From positions 1-7,877 of the forward strand of contig JADMKH010000274.1 of NCBI GenBank assembly GCA_018780025.1: a stretch of 7,877 nt of DNA, in the 5' to 3' direction. Below are positions 1 through 5,990 of this stretch, one piece after another. Below the pieces are notes generated by a model that was not told where the DNA came from, ran no database searches, and saw only the letters and a list, made by a program, of their open reading frames with translations. Position numbers and translations under genes: made by a program. Position 1 is the stretch's first letter; each line of letters opens with the position of its first letter. The DNA is from Thiobacillus sp. GTDB lineage: Bacteria > Pseudomonadota > Gammaproteobacteria > Burkholderiales > Thiobacillaceae.

Positions 1-15
1 CACCAAGGGGAGACC

Positions 16-1062
16 ATGTCGAATACCAGGCAATATCCAATGCAGTTCACCGGTCGTGGCGGCGAATACTTCGTCATCTGGATCGTCAACATCGCGCTCA
101 CGCTGCTCACGCTGGGCATTTATTCAGCCTGGGCCAAGGTCCGCACCATGCGCTGGTTCTACGGCCATACCCTGCTCGACAACCAGACCTTTACCTACCT
201 CGCCACGCCGCTGCAAATTCTCAAGGGCCGCCTGATCGCCCTCGCTGCCCTGGCGGCTTATTACGCCGCCTCGTTTTACTCGCCCATGCTGGCCATCGCG
301 CTGATGATCGTTTTCCTGCTTGCCCTGCCCTGGATCGTGGTCAGCAGCCTGCGCTTTCACGCGCGCATGAGCGCCTATCGCGGCCTGCGTTTCGATTTCA
401 CCGGATCGGTGGGTGAAGCCGCCCGGATTTATATCGGCTTGTCGCTGCTGCTCATTCCCACCCTCGGCCTGATCCTGCCCTATCTTGCCTACCGGCAGCT
501 CAAATTCATTGCCGACAACACGACGTACGGCCAGACGGCTGCCCGCTACCAGGGCACGTCCAAACCGTTCTGGGGGGTGTATCTGTTTGCCCTGGTGCTG
601 ATGCTGCTGCCGATTGGCGTCATTGCCCTGGGCCTCTACCAGATCGCGCAAATGAAAGCCGCGGGCATGCCGCCGGAAGCCGCAATGGCCGCAGTGGGCG
701 CCAGCATTTTCGGCGGCGCCGCCCTGTTCTATCTGATGATACTGGTCGCCGGCGCAATGATCATGGCGCGCACCGCCAACCTGTTCTACAACGCCACCAC
801 CATCGGACCCGTCGGTTTCCAGTCCAGCCAGCGCGCACGCGACCTGATCTGGCTGTATTTCTCGAACCTGGTCATGATTGCCCTCACCCTCGGCATCTTC
901 ATCCCCTGGGCCAAGGTCCGGCTGGCGCGTTACCGGGCCGGGCATCTGACCGTTAGCGGGCCGGAGAACCTGAGCGAATTCACCGCCGGCCAGCAACAGG
1001 GCAGCACCGCCACCGGCGCCGAGATGGCCGACCTGTTCGACCTCAATATCGGGCTGACGTGA
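16..1062 (+). CDS. DUF898 (YjgN-like) polytopic inner-membrane protein
   Basis: The 348-residue product is very hydrophobic and is predicted to span the inner membrane several times, at roughly residues 19-38, 72-110, 136-160, 186-212, 228-252 and 277-298. It matches the DUF898/YjgN family as I know it: an N-terminal F-x-G-x-G-G-E-Y-F motif (residues 11-19), the block LTLGIYSAWAKVR (31-43) and a C-terminal D-L-F-D-L-N-I-G-L tail. The LTLG block recurs near residues 148 and 290, giving an internal three-copy repeat. The ATG at 16 is supported by a strong Shine-Dalgarno sequence AAGGGGAG at 5-12. The biochemical function of this family is not established. The gene overlaps the next one, an M48 peptidase, by 4 bp, so the two are probably co-translated and may act together in the membrane. 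The family call is confident; the role is unknown. Confidence 0.88.
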   Translation: MSNTRQYPMQFTGRGGEYFVIWIVNIALTLLTLGIYSAWAKVRTMRWFYGHTLLDNQTFTYLATPLQILKGRLIALAALAAYYAASFYSPMLAIALMIVFLLALPWIVVSSLRFHARMSAYRGLRFDFTGSVGEAARIYIGLSLLLIPTLGLILPYLAYRQLKFIADNTTYGQTAARYQGTSKPFWGVYLFALVLMLLPIGVIALGLYQIAQMKAAGMPPEAAMAAVGASIFGGAALFYLMILVAGAMIMARTANLFYNATTIGPVGFQSSQRARDLIWLYFSNLVMIALTLGIFIPWAKVRLARYRAGHLTVSGPENLSEFTAGQQQGSTATGAEMADLFDLNIGLT

Positions 1063-2072
1063 CGGCATTCACCGGCGACCTGTTCGACGGGCGCAGTTCG
1101 CAGGCGCATCCGGTCAGCGCCGCGCTCGATGCGGGGCGGCTACACATCACAGGAGAAGGTATCGCGCTAGTTTTTCCGCTCGACCAGATCGACGTCGCGC
1201 CCCCCGTGGGCGCAGCGCGCGGGGTGGTGCATCTGCCCAAAGGCCAGGAACTGCACAGCACCGACCTCGCCGCCCTGGCCGCCTTGTCCCGGGCCACCGC
1301 CACCAACCGCCCCGAACGCTGGGCACGGCATCTGGAAAGCCGGCTGGGCTACGCGCTCATCGCCCTGGTTGTCTCCGTGCTGGTCATGTTTGCCGGGCTG
1401 CGCTGGGGCGTGCCTGCCGCGGCCCAGCTTGCCGCCCACACCCTGCCGGCTGGGCTGGAGCGCAACATCGGCGAGGAATCATTAATGCTGATGGATAAAT
1501 TCAGCCTGTCGCCCAGCCGGCTCCCGCTTGCACGCCAGCAGGCACTCGCCCGGCAACTGGTCACGCAATGCGGCAAGCAGGCCTGCCCGCCCCACACCCT
1601 GCTGTTCCGCAACAGCGCGCTGTTCGGCGCCAATGCCATGGCGCTGCCCGGCGGCACGGTTGTGGTGACGGACGCGCTGGTCGATCTGGCCCACAACGAT
1701 GCCGAGATTCTCGCCGTGATCGCCCATGAGCTGGGCCATGTGAAGCACCGCCACAGCCTGCGCCTGACGCTGCAAAGCATAGGCGCTGGCGTCATCCTGG
1801 TGGCCATCACGGGCGACATCGGCAGCGTCGCCGATCTTGCCGCCGGCCTGCCCAGTTTATTGCTGCAAAACGGCTACTCGCGGGATATGGAGCGCGAGGC
1901 CGACGCCTACGCCTTGGCCTGGATGAACACCGCCTGCATCCCGCCCAGGCATTTTGCCGACATTCTGGGGCGCCTCGACCGGGACACAACAGACTCAACG
2001 ACGTTGCTCGACAGCCATCCCGGCACCCAGCAACGAATTAAACCCTTTCTTGCCTCGCACCACTGCGCCTGA
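1059..2072 (+). CDS. Membrane-anchored M48 family zinc metallopeptidase
   Basis: The 337-residue product carries the gluzincin motif HELGH at residues 223-227 (two zinc ligands and the catalytic Glu) and the downstream E-R-E-A-D motif at 278-282, where Glu278 is the likely third zinc ligand. An S-H-P-G-T-x-x-R-I block typical of M48 enzymes lies at 319-327. Residues 1-95 form a small N-terminal domain (G-D-L-F-D-G-R start) of the kind seen fused to M48 peptidases. One transmembrane segment follows at about 98-116. Arg-rich sequence before it suggests the N-terminus is cytoplasmic and the protease periplasmic; the cysteine pair C171/C176 would suit that location. The start is GTG at 1059 inside the GTGA overlap with the upstream DUF898 gene, with no clear Shine-Dalgarno of its own, which points to translational coupling. 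A role in membrane or envelope protein quality control is inferred; substrates are unknown. Confidence 0.9.
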   Translation: MTAFTGDLFDGRSSQAHPVSAALDAGRLHITGEGIALVFPLDQIDVAPPVGAARGVVHLPKGQELHSTDLAALAALSRATATNRPERWARHLESRLGYALIALVVSVLVMFAGLRWGVPAAAQLAAHTLPAGLERNIGEESLMLMDKFSLSPSRLPLARQQALARQLVTQCGKQACPPHTLLFRNSALFGANAMALPGGTVVVTDALVDLAHNDAEILAVIAHELGHVKHRHSLRLTLQSIGAGVILVAITGDIGSVADLAAGLPSLLLQNGYSRDMEREADAYALAWMNTACIPPRHFADILGRLDRDTTDSTTLLDSHPGTQQRIKPFLASHHCA

Positions 2073-2098
2073 GGCCGCCCCCCCTGCCATGCTAGAAT
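2069..2098 (+). promoter_or_regulatory. Candidate sigma-70 promoter for yajC-secD-secF
   Basis: TGCTAGAAT at 2090-2098 is a good extended -10 element: TG, one base, then TAGAAT with one mismatch to TATAAT. A weak -35 candidate, CTGAGG, lies at 2069-2074 with an 18-bp spacer, overlapping the end of the protease gene. Transcription would start near 2105, about 25 bases before the yajC ATG. The site is in the only gap between the protease gene and yajC (57 bp), so it could give the Sec genes their own transcription. Found by eye; not proven. Confidence 0.45.
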
Positions 2099-2129
2099 CT
2101 GAAGGTTTTTTAACTCCAAGCCCACTACC

Positions 2130-2447
2130 ATGATCTCTCTCGCCCACGCGCAATCCGCTGCCGCTGCAACCCCCGGCATTGCCGACTTCCTGCCCCTGAT
2201 CATCATCGGCATCCTGTTCTGGTTCATGCTCATCCGCCCGCAGATGAAGCGCGCCAAGGAACAGAAAAAAATGCTGTCCGAACTGGCCAAGGGCGATGAA
2301 GTCGTCACCTCCAGCGGCCAGGTCGGCAAAATCAGCAAAATCGGCGATCAGTATGTATCGCTGGAAATTGCCGACGGCGTCATCACCCATGTGCAGAAAC
2401 AGTCGGTGCAGACCTTGCTGCCCAAAGGCACGATCAAGGGCCTGTAA
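2130..2447 (+). CDS. yajC: YajC, Sec translocase accessory subunit
   Basis: This 105-residue small inner-membrane protein associates with SecD and SecF in the holo-translocon. The sequence shows a short Ala-rich N-terminus, one transmembrane helix at about residues 18-35, then the hallmark M-L-I-R-P-Q-M-K-R-x-K-E stretch (33-44). A cytoplasmic domain follows with G-D-E-V-V-T-S-S-G (55-63) and a late hydrophobic and charged tail; this pattern and the length are standard for YajC. The ATG at 2130 fits the family N-terminus, but I see no Shine-Dalgarno close to it; GAAGG at 2101-2105 is too far upstream. It is followed by secD and secF as in most proteobacteria, although tgt, the usual upstream neighbour, is not adjacent here. 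Confidence 0.96.
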   Translation: MISLAHAQSAAAATPGIADFLPLIIIGILFWFMLIRPQMKRAKEQKKMLSELAKGDEVVTSSGQVGKISKIGDQYVSLEIADGVITHVQKQSVQTLLPKGTIKGL

Positions 2448-2462
2448 GCTTCCAGACATGTT

Positions 2463-2483
2463 CAGCCAGTACGCTGCTGGCTG
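2463..2483 (+). promoter_or_regulatory. Small hairpin in the yajC-secD gap
   Basis: CAGCCAG (2463-2469) and CTGGCTG (2477-2483) form a perfect 7-bp stem with a 7-base loop in the 70-bp spacer between yajC and secD. No run of T follows it, so it is not a canonical intrinsic terminator. It could be a partial attenuator, an mRNA-stabilising or processing structure, or chance. The rest of the spacer shows no clear ribosome binding site for secD. Confidence 0.4.
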
Positions 2484-2517
2484 CACACTCCATTCCCGTT
2501 CACCGCTCGGCTAAATC

Positions 2518-4332
2518 ATGAACCGCTTCCCGCTCTGGAAATATGTGCTCATCGGCTTCACGCTGGTGGTTTCCTTCCTCTACACCCTGCCCAACTTTTT
2601 CGGCGAGGTGCCCGCTGTGCAACTCCTGCCGCTACGCGCCGCTGAAAAGGTCGACACGGCGCTGCTGGGGCAGGTTGAGTCTGCACTCAAGACGGCCAAT
2701 GTGGCTTACAGCGGAATGGAGATGACAGGGAACAGCATCAAGGTGCGCCTTGCCAGCACCGATCTGCAGATCAAGGCCAAGGATGTGCTGCAAACCAGCC
2801 TGGGCGAGCGCTACTCGGTGGCGCTCAACCTGGTTTCAGCTTCGCCGTCCTGGCTGACCTCCATTCATGCGCTGCCGATGTACCTCGGTCTGGATTTGCG
2901 TGGCGGCGTGCACTTTTTGCTCGAAGTCGACATGAAAGCGGCGCTGGAAAAATCGGCCATCCGCTACCAGAACGATTTCCGCACCGAATTGCGCAGCGAC
3001 AAGATTCGTTATGGGCGCATCAGCCGCGAAGGCAAAGTGGTCACGGTACATTTCTCCACCCGCGACCAGCGCGATGCCGGCATCAACAAGCTCGGCAACG
3101 TGTTTAGCGAACTAGCGTTCGTCCCGGAGGACCAGGCCGATGGCTTCACCCTGGCCGCCCGCCTCAAACCGGAGGCGGAAATCCGCGTGCAGGAATTTGC
3201 CCTGCAGCAAAACATCACCACCCTCCGTAACCGCGTCAACGAACTCGGCGTGACCGAACCCGTCATCCAGCAACAGGGCGCCAGCCGCATTGTGGTGCAA
3301 CTGGCCGGCGTGCAGGACACGGCCAAGGCCAAGGACATTCTGGGCCGCACCGCCACCCTGGAAATCCGCATGGTCGACGAACAGGCCGACCCGCTGGCTG
3401 TCAGCCAGGGCCAGGCGCCGTTCGGCGCCGAAATCGTGGTGAGCCGCGAAGGCGGCAACATCGCGGTAAAAAAGGATGTGGTGCTGACCGGCGACTCGAT
3501 TACCGATGCCTCGCCGGGCTTTGACAATTCCAGCGGCCAGGCTGCCGTTCATATCAACCTGGACGGCAAGGGCGCGCGAATTTTCAAGGACGTGACGCGC
3601 GAAAACGTCGGCAAGCGCATGGCGATCCTGCTGATCGAAAAAGGCCGGGCCGAATCGATCACTTCGCCGGTCATCCGCGAAGAGATCGGCGGCGGCCGGG
3701 TGCAGATTACCGGGATGGACTCGACGCAGGAGGCGGCCGACGTCGCGCTGCTGCTGCGCGCCGGCGCGCTGGCCGCGCCGATGCAGATTATCGAAGAACG
3801 TACAGTCGGCCCCAGCATGGGTGCGGAAAACATCGACAAGGGCTTCCACTCCAATATCTGGGGGTTCTTCGCTGTCGTCACATTCATTACTATCTACTAT
3901 CGGATGTTCGGGCTTTTTTCGTCGATCGCGCTGGCGGCAAACGGCTTCTTCCTGATCGCGCTGCTATCGATGCTGCAGGCCACCTTGACCCTGCCCGGCA
4001 TGGCGGCGATTGCGCTCACCCTGGGTATGGCGATCGACGCCAACGTGCTGATCAACGAACGTATCCGCGAAGAACTGCGTAACGGCGCCACCCCGCAGGC
4101 GGCGATCAGTGCGGGTTATGAACGCGCTTGGGGCACGATTCTGGACGCCAACATCACCACGCTGATCGCCGGTATCTCGCTGTTCTGGCTCGGCTCCGGC
4201 CCGGTGCGTGGCTTTGCCGTGGTGCTGTGCCTCGGTATCCTCACCTCGATGTTCAGCGCAGTCACTGTCTCGCGTGCAATGGCCAACCTCACTTACGGCC
4301 GCCAGGCTCGCCTGACCAAAGTCTCAATCTAA
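2518..4332 (+). CDS. secD: SecD, protein translocase subunit
   Basis: SecD pairs with SecF as an RND-type, proton-driven machine that assists the later steps of SecYEG/SecA export at the inner membrane. The 604-residue length is close to the E. coli protein. The first transmembrane helix is at about residues 8-26, and the conserved L-G-L-D-L-R-G-G motif at 123-130 begins the large periplasmic P1 region (to about 435). Five further membrane helices follow between about 443 and 590. The motif G-M-A-I-D-A-N-V-L-I-N-E-R-I (503-516) contains Asp507, matching the aspartate known to be essential for proton-coupled function in the family (Asp519 in E. coli by my recollection). The ATG at 2518 has no strong Shine-Dalgarno. 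secF follows after 9 bp, so the two are co-transcribed. Nothing looks truncated or unusual. Confidence 0.98.
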   Translation: MNRFPLWKYVLIGFTLVVSFLYTLPNFFGEVPAVQLLPLRAAEKVDTALLGQVESALKTANVAYSGMEMTGNSIKVRLASTDLQIKAKDVLQTSLGERYSVALNLVSASPSWLTSIHALPMYLGLDLRGGVHFLLEVDMKAALEKSAIRYQNDFRTELRSDKIRYGRISREGKVVTVHFSTRDQRDAGINKLGNVFSELAFVPEDQADGFTLAARLKPEAEIRVQEFALQQNITTLRNRVNELGVTEPVIQQQGASRIVVQLAGVQDTAKAKDILGRTATLEIRMVDEQADPLAVSQGQAPFGAEIVVSREGGNIAVKKDVVLTGDSITDASPGFDNSSGQAAVHINLDGKGARIFKDVTRENVGKRMAILLIEKGRAESITSPVIREEIGGGRVQITGMDSTQEAADVALLLRAGALAAPMQIIEERTVGPSMGAENIDKGFHSNIWGFFAVVTFITIYYRMFGLFSSIALAANGFFLIALLSMLQATLTLPGMAAIALTLGMAIDANVLINERIREELRNGATPQAAISAGYERAWGTILDANITTLIAGISLFWLGSGPVRGFAVVLCLGILTSMFSAVTVSRAMANLTYGRQARLTKVSI

Positions 4333-4341
4333 GGCTCAATC

Positions 4342-5274
4342 ATGCTCGAACTTTTCCCTTTCAGAAAAACCATCCCCTTCATGAGTTGGGGCAAGGCGAC
4401 CACAGCGATTTCGCTGATCACCTTTCTCTTCTCGGTGTGGGCGCTATGGGACCGTGGCCTGAACCTGGGCGTCGATTTCACCGGCGGTACCGTGATCGAA
4501 GTCAGCTACGACCAGGCCGCCGACCTGGCGGCAATACGCAGCACGCTGGAAAAAACCGGCCTGCCCGAAGTGGCCGTGCTGAACTTTGGCACCAGCCGCG
4601 ATGTGCTGATTCGCCTGCCGGTCAAAGGGTCTGACAACGCCGCCCAAACCAGCAACATCGTGATGGCTGCGTTGACTGCTGCCAACCCAGGGGTCGAACT
4701 CAAGAAGGTCGATTTCGTCGGCCCGCAAGTCGGCAAGGAACTCTACGACAGCGGCGCGCTGGCGCTGCTGGTGGTCGCCTTCGGCATCATGGCCTATCTG
4801 GCAGTGCGTTTCGAATGGCGCTTCGCCGTCGCCGGCATGCTCGCCAACATGCACGACATCGTCATCATCCTCGGCGTGTTCGCCTTCTTCCAGTGGGAGT
4901 TCACCCTCACCGTGCTGGCCGGCGTGCTGGCGGTGCTGGGCTACTCGGTCAACGAATCGGTGGTGATCTTCGACCGCATCCGCGAAAACATCCGCAAGAT
5001 GCGCGGCTCGACCATCCCGCACATCATCGACGACGCCATCACCACCACCATGAGCCGCACCATCATCACCCACGGCTCGACCCAGATCATGGTGCTGTCG
5101 ATGCTGTTCTTCGGAGGCGAGGCGCTGCACAACTTCGCCCTCGCACTCACCATCGGCATCATGTTCGGCATTTATTCCTCGGTGCTGGTGGCCTCGCCGC
5201 TGCTGCTGATGTTCGGCATCAAGCGCGAGCATTTCATCAAGCCGGTGGAAAAGAAGGAAGAAGCGGTTGTCTAG
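4342..5274 (+). CDS. secF: SecF, protein translocase subunit
   Basis: SecF is the partner of SecD in proton-driven protein export. The 310-residue product has an N-terminal helix at about 20-37 and then G-V-D-F-T-G-G-T (43-50), the SecF signature. A periplasmic domain ends near V-G-P-Q-V-G-K-E-L (126-134), followed by five membrane helices up to about 292. The helix-4 motif reads G-Y-S-V-N-E-S-V-V-I-F-D-R-I-R-E-N (200-216). At the position where I expect the Asp of the more usual N-D pair, this protein has Glu205. The charged tail K-K-E-E-A-V-V ends in a TAG that lies inside the left arm of an intergenic palindrome. AAGG at 4331-4334, overlapping the secD stop, is a weak but well-placed ribosome binding site 7 bases before the ATG. 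The second half of the gene uses C/G-ending codons almost exclusively. Confidence 0.98.
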   Translation: MLELFPFRKTIPFMSWGKATTAISLITFLFSVWALWDRGLNLGVDFTGGTVIEVSYDQAADLAAIRSTLEKTGLPEVAVLNFGTSRDVLIRLPVKGSDNAAQTSNIVMAALTAANPGVELKKVDFVGPQVGKELYDSGALALLVVAFGIMAYLAVRFEWRFAVAGMLANMHDIVIILGVFAFFQWEFTLTVLAGVLAVLGYSVNESVVIFDRIRENIRKMRGSTIPHIIDDAITTTMSRTIITHGSTQIMVLSMLFFGGEALHNFALALTIGIMFGIYSSVLVASPLLLMFGIKREHFIKPVEKKEEAVV

Positions 5275-5372
5275 GGGGCAGGATTCAGGGGTCAGGGTGG
5301 TTGTGCTCCGCGCTTTTCCTGACAACCCCTGCGCGGCGCAATCGCGCCTCCGCCCCTGAATCCTGACCCCTA
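5272..5372. repeat. Palindromic intergenic repeat between secF and dedA
   Basis: Two 20-base inverted arms, 5272-5291 and 5353-5372, match at 19 of 20 positions (single G:A mismatch at 5278/5366). The core is CAGGATTCAGGGG. Within the 61-base interior are two more stems: GGTTGT (5299-5304) with ACAACC (5322-5327), and GGCGC (5335-5339) with GCGCC (5344-5348) around a 4-base loop. An outer GTTGT (5266-5270) and ACAAC (5377-5381) could extend the structure. There is no T-run, so it is not a standard terminator. GGATTCAGGGGTCAGG-like strings recur between genes in many proteobacteria as far as I recall, so this is probably one copy of a dispersed, possibly miniature mobile, element. No target-site duplication is evident. 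Confidence 0.75.
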
Positions 5373-5381
5373 CCCTACAAC

Positions 5382-5990
5382 ATGCTCCACACGCTCATCC
5401 AAACCATCGTCAGCACAGTCAGTGCCTGGGGGTACCCGGGCATTTTTCTGATGATGGTCCTGGAGTCGAGTTTCTTCCCTTTTCCCAGCGAAGTGGTCAT
5501 GATCCCGGCGGGATATCTGGCCTATAAAGGCGAGATGAATCTGGTGCTGGCGATTCTCTCCGGCATCAGCGGCAGCCTGGTCGGTGCGCTGTTCAACTAT
5601 TGGCTGGCACTCAAACTCGGGCGACCGTTTCTGCTGCGCTATGGAAAATATGTCCTGTTCAAGGAACATAGCCTGCAACGCATGGAAGATTTTTTCGCGC
5701 GTCACGGTCACATATCGACCTTTACCGGGCGCTTGATCCCGGCTGTCCGGCAATACATATCGTTGCCAGCGGGCCTTGCCCGCATGAATCTCGCCGCGTT
5801 CAGCTTCTACACCAGCCTGGGTGCCGGCATCTGGGTCACCATCCTGGCGCTGCTGGGTTACAGCCTGGGTCACAACGAGGAAGCCATCCGTGAAAACCTG
5901 CACCTCATTACCCTGGTCACGCTCGGTGCGGTCGCAGTGATTATCCTGCTATACATACGGATCAAACTCAAAAAGAAAATCCTGCGCTAG
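5382..5990 (+). CDS. DedA family membrane protein
   Basis: The 202-residue integral membrane protein belongs to the DedA (SNARE-associated/VTT) superfamily. The sequence shows the N-terminal L-E-S-S-F-F-P-F-P-S-E signature (27-37) with its two conserved glutamates. Further on is F-T-G-R-L-I-P-A-V-R-Q-Y-I-S-L-P-A-G (114-131), which carries the essential-type arginines Arg117 and Arg123. A C-terminal helix (about 174-193) ends in a Lys/Arg-rich tail. Some family members are known to move undecaprenyl phosphate or other phospholipids across the membrane and to support envelope homeostasis; which lipid this one handles cannot be told from sequence. The ATG at 5382 fits the family start but has no Shine-Dalgarno, because the bases before it belong to the repeat flank. 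Its TAG stop overlaps the stop of the convergent pdxJ. Confidence 0.93.
   Translation: MLHTLIQTIVSTVSAWGYPGIFLMMVLESSFFPFPSEVVMIPAGYLAYKGEMNLVLAILSGISGSLVGALFNYWLALKLGRPFLLRYGKYVLFKEHSLQRMEDFFARHGHISTFTGRLIPAVRQYISLPAGLARMNLAAFSFYTSLGAGIWVTILALLGYSLGHNEEAIRENLHLITLVTLGAVAVIILLYIRIKLKKKILR
5987..5990. other. Shared CTAG: overlapping stop codons of dedA and pdxJ
   Basis: The palindrome CTAG supplies TAG for dedA on the + strand (5988-5990) and TAG for pdxJ on the - strand (5989-5987). The two convergent genes therefore overlap by 4 bp with no spacer. I see no terminator between them, so each transcript probably runs into the antisense of the other gene. Confidence 0.9.

Noticed and set aside
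124..1068. Long open frame (314 codons) antisense to the DUF898 gene
   Set aside because: Its translation is Gly/Gln/His/Asp-rich low-complexity sequence typical of the complement of a GC-rich membrane-protein gene, and it matches no family I recognise. The + strand protein has clear family motifs and a strong ribosome binding site.
2078..2084. Run of seven C between the protease gene and yajC as a phase-variable tract
   Set aside because: It is short, intergenic and upstream of the candidate -10 without a good -35 whose spacing it would set. Too weak to call.
2265..2271. Run of seven A inside yajC as a possible programmed frameshift or phase-variable site
   Set aside because: The run lies in the normal K-K codons of a full-length YajC, and the reading frame continues correctly to the expected C-terminus. 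No alternative product is apparent.
2505..2520. Near-identical start contexts GGCTAAATCATG (secD) and GGCTCAATCATG (secF)
   Set aside because: Eleven of twelve bases match, but the stretch is short and the surroundings differ, so coincidence or generic start-site composition is enough to explain it.
4444..5325. Long open frame (293 codons) antisense to secF
   Set aside because: It is rich in His, Asp, Gln and Glu because it mirrors hydrophobic codons of SecF. It has no domain and fully overlaps a confident gene.
4815..5366. Alternative + frame inside secF running through the palindromic repeat
   Set aside because: The translation is Arg/His-rich, a frame-shift shadow of biased secF codons, with no recognisable motif.
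5272..5372. secF-dedA palindrome as an intrinsic terminator
   Set aside because: The arms are strong enough, but neither strand has a T-run after the stem, and the loop is 61 bases with its own stems. A dispersed repeat is a better reading.
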